Below are positions 1-6,362 of a DNA stretch of 8,258 nt, in pieces. Position 1 is the stretch's first letter. Each line of letters begins with the position of its first letter. Below the pieces are notes generated by a model. It did no database searches. It was not told the origin of the DNA and was given only the letters and a program-made list of their open reading frames with translations. The stretch spans positions 1 to 8,258 of the forward strand of contig JAQGPK010000032.1 of the NCBI GenBank assembly GCA_028293095.1, written 5' to 3'. The position numbers and the translations under genes were made by a program. Source of the stretch: Chlamydiia bacterium (lineage in GTDB: Bacteria; Chlamydiota; Chlamydiia; Chlamydiales; FEN-1388).

Positions 1-100
1 TTAAAACCTTATACGTTTCACCAGAGACCGTCCTGTATTAACTGTTATCCATTCTTTGAGAACTACGTATATCATCTACAATCACACAAAACACTTTACA

Positions 101-144
101 ATTAGTAATCTATTATTTACTATATTAGTAGTATTATTTACTAA
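101..144. repeat. two tandem AT-rich dyads upstream of rhlE
   Basis: ATTAGTA and TATTATTTACTA each occur twice (101-107 and 124-130; 111-122 and 132-143), so two related units lie about 21-23 bp apart, close to two helical turns. Each unit also contains a small inverted repeat with an 8-bp spacer: TAGTAA/TTACTA at 103-108 and 117-122, and TTAGTA/TACTAA at 125-130 and 139-144. The placement about 85 bp upstream of the helicase start could suit a regulator site or leader structure. In sequence this AT-rich, chance is a real alternative. The rest of 1-227 shows no gene and no convincing promoter. Confidence 0.35.
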
Positions 145-227
145 ATTAAATTACAATATCATTAACATCTTCGGCTTCTCTTATCTTAGAAAGACATAGC
201 GCGCCGACCGATTCAAAAGGAAACTAC

Positions 228-1502
228 ATGTCATTCGAGACACTTGATCTATCAGCCGAACTGCTTAAAGCAATTAACGAGCAAGGGTATAGCAAACCAA
301 CCCCTATTCAAGAGCAAGCCATCCCTATTATCCTCACCGGCTGCGATCTTTTAGGCGGCGCTCAAACAGGTACCGGAAAAACAGCAGGCTTCACCCTCCC
401 CTTACTAGAACGGTTAAAGCGGAAGGCGAAAAATTCTGGTGAGCGCCATGTTCGCGCTCTTATTCTTACACCAACACGCGAGCTTGCAGCTCAAGTAGGC
501 GAAAGCGTTGCAACTTACGGCAAGTACCTCCCATTCAAGTCGACCGTCATTTTTGGTGGTGTCAATATCAACTCCCAAATCCGCAGTTTACGAAATGGAG
601 TCGATATTATTATTGCAACTCCAGGCAGACTTTTGGATCACGTCTCCCAAGGTACGGTTGATCTCAGACATGTTGAAATACTTGTCCTTGATGAGGCTGA
701 CCGCATGCTAGACATGGGCTTTATCCATGATATTAAAAAAATTCTTGCAATTCTTCCCAAGAATCGTCAAAACCTTCTTTTCTCAGCCACTTTCTCTCCA
801 GAAATTAAAACTTTGGCCAATGGATTGCTCCACTCGCCAAAAACTGTAGAAGTTGTGCGCCACAATACAGCTGCAGAAAGTGTATCACAGCTAGTATACC
901 CGGTAGATAGCAAGCGTAAACGCTTTCTACTCTCGCATCTTATCGGATCAGAAAACTGGAAGCAAGTGCTCGTCTTCACAAGAACCAAACATGGCGCTAA
1001 TCGCCTCTCTGAGCAGCTTGCAATTGATGGCATTACAGCCGCTGCAATTCATGGAAATAAAAGCCAATCCGCCCGTACAAAGGCCCTTGAGGATTTCAAA
1101 CAAGGCGTTGTTCGAGTCCTTGTAGCTACTGATATCGCCGCGCGTGGAATTGACATTGACCAACTGCCTCGCGTTGTAAACTTTGAGCTTCCAAATGTAG
1201 CTGAAGATTACGTGCACCGCATTGGCCGTACTGGCCGTGCTGGCAATGAAGGGAAGGCCATTTCTCTTGTCTGTATCGACGAACATAAACTACTTAAAGA
1301 CATTGAACGCCTTTTAAAGCGTTCTATTCCCTCGGCTATTGTTCCAGGCTACGAGCCAGACCCAACAATCAAAGCAGAGCCTATTCCTAATGGACGTATG
1401 CAATCCGGAGGACCAAGAAGTAACTTTAATACTAGGTCATCAACAGGCAGGCCACAAAGTAGCCGCAGCTCTTATGGCCGCCCGTCAAATGCAAGAAGGT
1501 AA
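228..1502 (+). CDS. rhlE: DEAD-box ATP-dependent RNA helicase, RhlE type
   Basis: This is a cytoplasmic ATP-dependent RNA helicase of superfamily 2. It is expected to unwind short RNA duplexes in ribosome assembly, RNA turnover or cold adaptation. All helicase motifs are present: Q motif with Gln28 (PTPIQ), Walker A AQTGTGKT (45-52), PTREL (82-86), TPGR (131-134), DEAD (155-158), SAT (186-188), VLVFTRT (247-253), ATDIAARGIDI (300-310) and HRIGRTGR (330-337). The N-terminal region (SFETLDLSAELLKAI, then GYSKPTPIQ) and the overall length of 424 residues fit the RhlE subgroup rather than the longer DeaD/CsdA group. The tail from about residue 385 is rich in Arg, Ser and Gly, typical of an RNA-binding extension. 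The start is supported by AAGGA at 217-221, six bases before ATG. It appears monocistronic and converges on the next gene. The family call is secure; the cellular substrate is inferred. Confidence 0.96.
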   Translation: MSFETLDLSAELLKAINEQGYSKPTPIQEQAIPIILTGCDLLGGAQTGTGKTAGFTLPLLERLKRKAKNSGERHVRALILTPTRELAAQVGESVATYGKYLPFKSTVIFGGVNINSQIRSLRNGVDIIIATPGRLLDHVSQGTVDLRHVEILVLDEADRMLDMGFIHDIKKILAILPKNRQNLLFSATFSPEIKTLANGLLHSPKTVEVVRHNTAAESVSQLVYPVDSKRKRFLLSHLIGSENWKQVLVFTRTKHGANRLSEQLAIDGITAAAIHGNKSQSARTKALEDFKQGVVRVLVATDIAARGIDIDQLPRVVNFELPNVAEDYVHRIGRTGRAGNEGKAISLVCIDEHKLLKDIERLLKRSIPSAIVPGYEPDPTIKAEPIPNGRMQSGGPRSNFNTRSSTGRPQSSRSSYGRPSNARR

Positions 1503-1515
1503 AGATATTGCTAAA

Positions 1516-1544
1516 GATGCCAGGTAACAAATGTCCCTGGCATC
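1516..1544. terminator. hairpin between convergent genes, candidate bidirectional terminator
   Basis: GATGCCAGG (1516-1524) and CCTGGCATC (1536-1544) form a perfect 9-bp GC-containing stem with an 11-base loop. It lies 14 bp after the rhlE stop and 22 bp beyond the stop of the opposing gene, where a shared terminator would be expected. Neither side has a clean T tract: the plus side continues CTTCC and the minus side TTTAGC. If it is intrinsic it is weak, and it could instead be an RNA-end-stabilising hairpin. Confidence 0.55.
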
Positions 1545-1565
1545 CTTCCAATGGCCCTTCCTTTT

Positions 1566-2924
1566 CTAACCGAATAGTTTTTTAGAATTTCTCGTAATGA
1601 AAAGCTTTGCCATTAGAATGTAGCTCTTTTTGGAAGAAGAGAAGCCCTGTTTTTCGCTCTTCTTTTTAAACTGCTCACTAAGTATTGGATACAGGTTTTC
1701 AAAAAGAGTTTTATTGATTGTTGAAAATGAATCGCCGAGAGATAAAACCTCCAATCCCAGTCCCATTTCTCCCTCTTTACCTATTTGAGATGAAACTTCC
1801 TTGATTAATGCTTGTGTAGTAGCACTCTGCATTAACTGAGCAAGATCTTTTGCTACACGCATAGACTCTTTTCCTGTAAAAGCCCCTGATTCCTTGAAAA
1901 TTTTTGTGTATGACTGCTGCAAACTTTCATCGGTATCTGAGCTTGAGCTAGAAGAACTTGAGCTAGAAGAAGCGCGACTGAAGACCGCAGCTTCCTTTTT
2001 CTGCTCTGCATTTTTTGATTTAGATACTCCTTTTTGCTCACTTGACACCGATGTGGAGGCGCTCTTTTTAAAACACCATTTAAAGAAGAACTCTACATGA
2101 GCCAAAAGGAGCAGTTGTATAAGAGCCACACATTGGGCCTCGCTCATCTTATTTGTTGAATGTCTGAATACATCAGTACTTACAACACGTGCAAATTTTT
2201 TGATCGCTGCTTGTTCTTCTGCTGTAAAACATGCAAGCATAGAAGCTGTATTTTGATACCCGATCGGTTTATTTGCATATATATCCGGAGCTAGCCTGTT
2301 AAATTCTAAATTACCTTTTGGATTAGTAACCACGTCATCAAAAAAATGCAGAAAACATTCAGCCTCTTCTTCTGTAAGTCCTGATTTTATAAAATAATCC
2401 CGAGTTTGCTTATAGGATTTAACATCCTCTTCTTGAATTATATCTTTCTTTTTAAGCTCTCTAGAGGCCTCAATTTGCGAAGCGGTTCTCATCCCAGGCC
2501 TGGCAGTAAGCTGTTCTTCCAGTGGAAGACTCGATGAAGATGCCGAAGATGCCGCCTGACTTGGCAAACTCTCTGATTGAAGCTTCCTAGGAGTCTCAAT
2601 TGGCTCAGTTTGCGAAGGGCGCTTTATCCCAAGCATCGTAGCAAGCTGTTCTTCCAATGAAAGACTCGATGAAGATGCCGCCTGACTTGACAGGATCTCT
2701 GATTGAGGCTTCCTAGGAGTCTCAATTGTCTCAGTTTGCAAAGGGCGCTTTATCCCAAGCATCACAGCAAGCTGTTCTTCCAGTGAAAGACTCGATGAAG
2801 ATGCCGCCTGACTTGACAAGCTCTCTGGCTGAGGGGTATACAAGGTGCTCGATTGTACTTTCTTTTTTGGCGGTTCTTTTGAATTATCTATTCTACTAGT
2901 TGAAAATGAAGAAATTGGTTGCAT
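1566..2924 (-). CDS. serine-rich tandem-repeat protein, candidate secreted effector
   Basis: I do not recognise this 452-residue protein. Its N-terminus (about 1-35) is rich in Ser, Thr and Pro with a KKK patch, and has no classical signal peptide. Residues 36-150 hold almost three copies of a 42-residue repeat: a Ser/Ala-rich stretch, an acidic helix LEEQLA.ML, a basic GIKRP turn, then a Thr/Pro-rich linker. Residues about 160-285 look helical and globular, including a hydrophobic stretch around 266-282 (LALIQ-like helix then FFFKWCF) that is too irregular to call a membrane anchor. An 11-Ser run (319-329) precedes an acidic DTDE and a helical C-terminal domain ending in a basic tail. The start is supported by AAAGG seven bases before ATG. 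Low-complexity Ser-rich N-termini and internal repeats are common in type III effectors of intracellular bacteria. Effector status here is inference from composition and from the F-box gene next door. A structural or surface protein is an alternative. Confidence 0.8.
   Translation of the reverse strand: MQPISSFSTSRIDNSKEPPKKKVQSSTLYTPQPESLSSQAASSSSLSLEEQLAVMLGIKRPLQTETIETPRKPQSEILSSQAASSSSLSLEEQLATMLGIKRPSQTEPIETPRKLQSESLPSQAASSASSSSLPLEEQLTARPGMRTASQIEASRELKKKDIIQEEDVKSYKQTRDYFIKSGLTEEEAECFLHFFDDVVTNPKGNLEFNRLAPDIYANKPIGYQNTASMLACFTAEEQAAIKKFARVVSTDVFRHSTNKMSEAQCVALIQLLLLAHVEFFFKWCFKKSASTSVSSEQKGVSKSKNAEQKKEAAVFSRASSSSSSSSSSSDTDESLQQSYTKIFKESGAFTGKESMRVAKDLAQLMQSATTQALIKEVSSQIGKEGEMGLGLEVLSLGDSFSTINKTLFENLYPILSEQFKKKSEKQGFSSSKKSYILMAKLFITRNSKKLFG
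1942..1971 (-). repeat. tandem 15-bp duplication coding part of a poly-Ser run
   Basis: CTTGAGCTAGAAGAA occurs twice back to back (1942-1956 and 1957-1971) with no mismatch. On the coding (minus) strand it encodes most of the 11-Ser run at residues 319-329, using mixed codons (TCT, AGC, TCA, AGT). The run therefore grew by duplicating a 15-bp unit and not by slippage on a single triplet. Being a multiple of three, a copy-number change keeps the frame. Confidence 0.8.
2475..2819 (-). repeat. 126-bp in-frame tandem repeats, about 2.7 copies
   Basis: Copy 1 is 2694-2819, copy 2 is 2568-2693, and a diverged partial copy 3 is about 2475-2567. Each full unit encodes 42 residues. By eye, copies 1 and 2 differ at about 9 of 126 positions. 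Copy 3 is more diverged and carries an extra 9 bp, GAAGATGCC in tandem at 2536-2544 and 2545-2553. The third unit degrades after its helix segment. Conservation is strongest over the segments encoding SQAASS..SL.LEEQL and LGIKRP. Confidence 0.9.
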
Positions 2925-2936
2925 AGCACTACCTTT
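2925..2936 (-). promoter_or_regulatory. ribosome-binding leader AAAGGTAGTGCT
   Basis: Read on the minus strand, AAAGGTAGTGCT directly precedes the ATG of the Ser-rich protein, giving an AAAGG Shine-Dalgarno seven bases from the start. It fixes the start codon. Nearly the same 12 bases (AAAGGTAGTGTT) precede the small membrane protein gene at 6762-6773. Confidence 0.6.
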
Positions 2937-3154
2937 AGTAAAAATTAATTATTTGACATAACAGACTTTGTACGTTCATGCAGTATGAAGAATGAACCTA
3001 TTATTTCGTACTCTTTCTCATAGCAGACCACCTTTTATAGAGCATTTCTGAGTTTTCAAAAAGTGCAGTAATAATTCCTCTACCACTTTCAATTCTCACA
3101 AAATTAAAAACTATTTTATATATATTTATTTAATTTTAATTATACAAATAATTA

Positions 3155-3203
3155 TATAATCTGTTATTATTTAATTAATTTATAACTATATAATCAGGAA
3201 ACC
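3155..3203 (+). promoter_or_regulatory. possible -10 boxes and ribosome-binding site of the F-box gene
   Basis: The 279-bp divergent intergenic region 2925-3203 is extremely AT-rich toward its right end. Two TATAAT hexamers (3155-3160 and 3189-3194) sit in near-identical 13-mers (3151-3163 and 3185-3197, 11 of 13 matching). The first would give a leader of roughly 35 bases; the second is too close to the ATG to be the main promoter. No convincing -35 hexamer is visible. AGGA at 3196-3199, four bases before ATG at 3204, is a close but usable Shine-Dalgarno. Confidence 0.3.
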
Positions 3204-4562
3204 ATGAACCCAGTACATTCAAAAGAGTGCAGATCGACAGAAGATCAGCGGAAAGTAAAACCTAAAGTGCGCCTTAATCCTTTCTTCACAAAGAACTCTT
3301 CTTTAATACATGTGAGCGCAAAAACTCGTCACCCAAACCTAGAAAAATTATCAATTGTACCTTTAATGCGCATTGCAGAATTTCTGATTGATAATAGTGA
3401 ATATATTTCTCTTAAAGATGCTCGAAGTTTTTTCCAAACATCACGATTTTTTCGACAGCTACAAAGGGACTACCTCAATACAAGAACTCCTGCGCAAAAA
3501 GCGGCTATCGCCAACAGTCTATTTTCTTGTTCAAAAATTGATCAAAAACAGAAGAGGCTCCCTGAAAAAGGAGGCGAGTTATTTACCATCCTCCCTCAAT
3601 CCCTTCAAGCACTTGTCCCACACGCCTCCGCTCTTGATTATTCTTCAACTCAAGAAGATTCTTTATCACAAAAATTCCGCCAATTGTTTGTCCACTCCGC
3701 ACCATTTTCTCTTACAAAAAATTTAGCATATTTTTCAAAAGTACAAACCCTTAATATCTTGAATGTCGCCCTAGATCCAAAAGATATTGCGCAACTGCCC
3801 TCTTTACCACATCTACACACGCTCTCCATTGATTGCGCCTATATTGGCAATAGTGAACTTCCCTCAAAATTTCCCTCACTCAAACATATGATTACCTGTA
3901 GAACTGAAGATTCCTCCACTCATCCTCTTACACGCCCCAAGCTCCTCAAACTCGTACAGCAGTATCCAAAGCTAAAAACACTCATCCTTCCTCCAACTCA
4001 AGCTAACGATCGATATCTTCAGACAGTTTCTCGCCTTTCTCAATTGGAAATTTTGACATGGCGTGCACCTCAATGTACTGACAGTGGAATACGCGCGCTT
4101 AAAACACTCCAAAATCTCAAAGCCCTTCTCATAGAAGCCCAAATCACATTATTAGGTGTATTCTCTCTTTCTACCCTCAGCAATTTAGAAATACTTATAG
4201 TAAATAATGTAGTGAGCTACCATCTTCTTGATGACAAATTTTTTCAAGACATTGAACAGCTTACAAACCTAAAAATGCTCGCAATTAAAGGCGGCAACTT
4301 CTCATCTGCAATCATCAAATCACTGAAGAAGCTTCCGAATTTAAAATTTTTATATATAATCACACATGAATTCGATCTAGAAATATCAGCTGAAGAAATA
4401 GAACTATTTAAACAGCAGCTGATAAAAGAGCTTCCTCATATCCAAATATCTCTCAATGAGAAAGGCACACACGCCCTCATCTATCAACACTTTAATACCT
4501 ATGTGAAAGCCTATCTCAGAGCGCAAATGGATCCGGAGGAGCTAGACACTTCTACAGAATAG
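3204..4562 (+). CDS. F-box-like and leucine-rich-repeat protein, candidate ubiquitin-ligase adaptor effector
   Basis: This 452-residue protein has eukaryotic-like architecture. Residues about 46-90 (LEKLSIVPLMRIAEFL...ISLKDARSFFQTSRFFRQL) match the F-box pattern: a Leu-Pro-type first helix, then a second helix rich in Ser, Arg and Phe. F-box domains bind Skp1 of SCF ubiquitin ligases. From about residue 176 to 386 there are irregular leucine-rich repeats, for example LPSLPHLHTLSI (198-209), YPKLKTLIL (254-262), LSQLEILTW (278-286), LQNLKALLI (302-310), LSNLEILIV (325-333), LTNLKMLAI (353-361) and LPNLKFLYI (377-385). These would form the substrate-recognition surface. The N-terminal 45 residues are basic and polar with no signal peptide, compatible with type III secretion. 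F-box/LRR families are expanded in amoeba-associated Chlamydiae (established knowledge); action in the host cell is inferred. The 3' end overlaps the convergent gene by 11 bp. The LRR call is stronger than the F-box call. Confidence 0.8.
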   Translation: MNPVHSKECRSTEDQRKVKPKVRLNPFFTKNSSLIHVSAKTRHPNLEKLSIVPLMRIAEFLIDNSEYISLKDARSFFQTSRFFRQLQRDYLNTRTPAQKAAIANSLFSCSKIDQKQKRLPEKGGELFTILPQSLQALVPHASALDYSSTQEDSLSQKFRQLFVHSAPFSLTKNLAYFSKVQTLNILNVALDPKDIAQLPSLPHLHTLSIDCAYIGNSELPSKFPSLKHMITCRTEDSSTHPLTRPKLLKLVQQYPKLKTLILPPTQANDRYLQTVSRLSQLEILTWRAPQCTDSGIRALKTLQNLKALLIEAQITLLGVFSLSTLSNLEILIVNNVVSYHLLDDKFFQDIEQLTNLKMLAIKGGNFSSAIIKSLKKLPNLKFLYIITHEFDLEISAEEIELFKQQLIKELPHIQISLNEKGTHALIYQHFNTYVKAYLRAQMDPEELDTSTE

Positions 4563-6324
4563 CTGGCACAGCATCTTTTATGAACGCTTTCAAATCTTGT
4601 AGTGTAACAGGCTGGCCAGTCTTTACATTTTTAGAAGTAAAGCGACCTGATTCACACTGACTTGTATGATCCATATAATGCATTTCCTGACTCTTCCATT
4701 TTCCGAAAACCCAAGAAGGTGGCGTATATTTTATTAACGTGATCTCTTGCCAATTTTCGCAAGTAGCATGCGGAGGAGTCACAATCGCAACGTATGGTAG
4801 TTGAGTATGTGTCTCAGAACGAGGAAAGGTTTGATCCTTCAAGGCAGTTTGATCTGGACACAAGGCACCTTTAACTAGTGTATAGATCTCTTTTTTTGCT
4901 TTTACATTTTCAAGCTCATCAAGATACACTCCCAACCCCTTAGTCTCAAATGCATCATAGATCGTTTTTTTTGTCATTCCCTCTTGGGTCGTAAAGGATG
5001 CCACTACAAACGCTTTATCCGGATGTGCATTAAACGCATTTAAAATTATAGATCCACCTTTCCAAAAGCATTCGTAATGAAATACCTTCCCATCTGTATG
5101 TCGCCGATAGGAAAAAGTGAGAACGCCATCCTCTATTCCATAAAATAGCTGATTCCAGACAATACAGGCATCTCGATTTTCTGCTTTTAGAAGATGTATT
5201 TCGACCTCTTCACAATTGGATATCCCTTGCGCTTTACTCTTAGCCGCAAAAAACTGCATAAATCTTTCAATATCATCTTGGAGGCGTTTTTGAAGAAGTT
5301 CAATACTCGAAAGGCATTCATTCAAGGAGAGCGCAACGGGATAGCTATTTTCAAAGTTCTGCACGGTTAAAAAACAATCGCTCTTTCCCAAAATAAGCCC
5401 ATCTTCTCGAACCGTAAACTCTTTTGTTGCCCTCTCTCCTTGCAAAACCACTGTAAGTGTATCAGTTGCTACCTGATTCACAACAAAGAGGCACCGTTTA
5501 GGCTCTTTTTTCTTTAATAAATTCAACCACTCGCTTGCTTCGCGAACCGTTTTTGGCATCTTTTCTAAAGCATACTTTTTGCTGATTTCACGTAACATCG
5601 CCATTTGAAGAGAGAACACAGGAACTCCAGGAGAGACACACTCCATGAGCTCCTCAATCGTCTTCACCTCTTTACGACTCTCTACAAGTGCTATGTTTTG
5701 CGATGCAGTGATTCGGACCTTCAGAAGAGTTGGTTCTTGAAGAGATGCATCCTTGACTGCTTTTACGGTGATCAATGTAAACTCATGGTCACTCGTTGTC
5801 GGAACAATTATAGAAATTCCCTCTGCCTCTTTCCCCAACCTCTTAATAGCCTCTTTAACTTTATCTTGTGCGTCCTTTTCAGGTGTTGCAAAAAAAATCA
5901 TGCGGCCATCTTTAAAGAGGAATTTTTTCGTCATCAGAAGACGATCCTCTTGTTTCTGTATAGCTATACGTAATGGCTCTACATCTAACTTATCACTTGC
6001 TCTGTAGAGATTCATAAGCCGTGGGATAGAAAATAAAGATGCCGTGACAATCCCACTTGACTGCCAATTTTTTCCTTCGATCCTCTTATCAATCGCCTCT
6101 AGTGTTTGCACGCTTTCTCTGAGAGTAAAAAGATCGTGTGCCGCCACGATACTTTCTGCAAGCAGTCCCCGCGCTATAGAGGCGATCGTTTGATTTACTC
6201 TTTCTACATCGCTAGTTTCTATCGGCTGAATAGAGTGTAAAAGTTGGTTGAGGCCTGCCTCCACTTCATGGCATTTAGCGATATAAGGGAGAGTTGAAGG
6301 AAAAGGTACCATAGAGAGATCCAT
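4552..6324 (-). CDS. large unrecognised protein, possibly built of diverged SH2-like modules
   Basis: I do not recognise this 590-residue protein. It is soluble, with no signal peptide or membrane segment. Residues 1-130 look helical. From about 140 on, a pattern recurs that resembles the SH2 fold: a hydrophobic strand, a second strand rich in Thr, a strand with a basic or HY pair, then a closing strand and helix. Candidate modules lie around 160-230 (IIV, TLITV, LKVRI, TIEELMECV), 265-330 (CLFVVNQ, LTVVLQ, EFTV), 378-430 (CIVWNQ, VLTFSYR, VFHYEC) and 505-590 (YVAIVTP, ITLIKY, EMHYMD, GRFTS, TLQDLKAFI). The strand where SH2 domains carry the phosphate-binding Arg lacks it in all four. The start is uncertain. 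An in-frame TGA sits directly before the ATG at 6324, so the gene cannot begin earlier, but no Shine-Dalgarno lies close to it. The ATG at residue 5 (6312) has only a weak GGA. It is 38 bp downstream of the small membrane protein gene and probably cotranscribed with it. Confidence 0.75.
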   Translation of the reverse strand: MDLSMVPFPSTLPYIAKCHEVEAGLNQLLHSIQPIETSDVERVNQTIASIARGLLAESIVAAHDLFTLRESVQTLEAIDKRIEGKNWQSSGIVTASLFSIPRLMNLYRASDKLDVEPLRIAIQKQEDRLLMTKKFLFKDGRMIFFATPEKDAQDKVKEAIKRLGKEAEGISIIVPTTSDHEFTLITVKAVKDASLQEPTLLKVRITASQNIALVESRKEVKTIEELMECVSPGVPVFSLQMAMLREISKKYALEKMPKTVREASEWLNLLKKKEPKRCLFVVNQVATDTLTVVLQGERATKEFTVREDGLILGKSDCFLTVQNFENSYPVALSLNECLSSIELLQKRLQDDIERFMQFFAAKSKAQGISNCEEVEIHLLKAENRDACIVWNQLFYGIEDGVLTFSYRRHTDGKVFHYECFWKGGSIILNAFNAHPDKAFVVASFTTQEGMTKKTIYDAFETKGLGVYLDELENVKAKKEIYTLVKGALCPDQTALKDQTFPRSETHTQLPYVAIVTPPHATCENWQEITLIKYTPPSWVFGKWKSQEMHYMDHTSQCESGRFTSKNVKTGQPVTLQDLKAFIKDAVPAIL

Positions 6325-6357
6325 TCATAATATTTTAAAGATAAAACGGTACCTTTT
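6301..6357. repeat. 10-bp perfect inverted repeat flanking a start codon
   Basis: AAAAGGTACC (6301-6310) and GGTACCTTTT (6348-6357) are exact inverted copies separated by 37 bp. They enclose both candidate start codons of the large minus-strand gene (6324 and 6312). In the mRNA the two arms could pair and place the starts in the loop. Because GGTACC is itself palindromic, each arm could also serve as a protein-binding half. Function is unproven. Confidence 0.45.
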
Positions 6358-6362
6358 TATAG

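Noticed and set aside
1894..2100. Plus-strand ORF with an ELELEELELEE stretch
   Set aside because: It is the complement of the poly-Ser tract of the minus-strand gene; the acidic repeat is a by-product, and there is no ribosome-binding site.
2475..2819. Regular repeats as a possible CRISPR array
   Set aside because: Units are 126 bp, contiguous without spacers, and keep an open reading frame, so they are coding tandem repeats.
2953..2958. TTGACA as a plus-strand -35 box
   Set aside because: At 16-18 bp spacing there is no -10-like hexamer, and the site is about 250 bp from the next plus-strand start.
1566..4562. The Ser-rich and F-box proteins are both exactly 452 residues, suggesting paralogy
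   Set aside because: Their sequences, domains and compositions show no similarity; the equal length is coincidence.
4562..4572. GCTG-GCA-CAGC mini hairpin followed by ATCTTTT at the end of the F-box gene
   Set aside because: A four-pair stem is too short to act as an intrinsic terminator, and it lies within the opposing coding sequence.
5605..6007. Two overlapping plus-strand ORFs with hydrophobic, Cys-rich translations
   Set aside because: Both are antisense to the 590-residue gene, in different frames, without ribosome-binding sites; their hydrophobicity reflects the opposite strand's composition.
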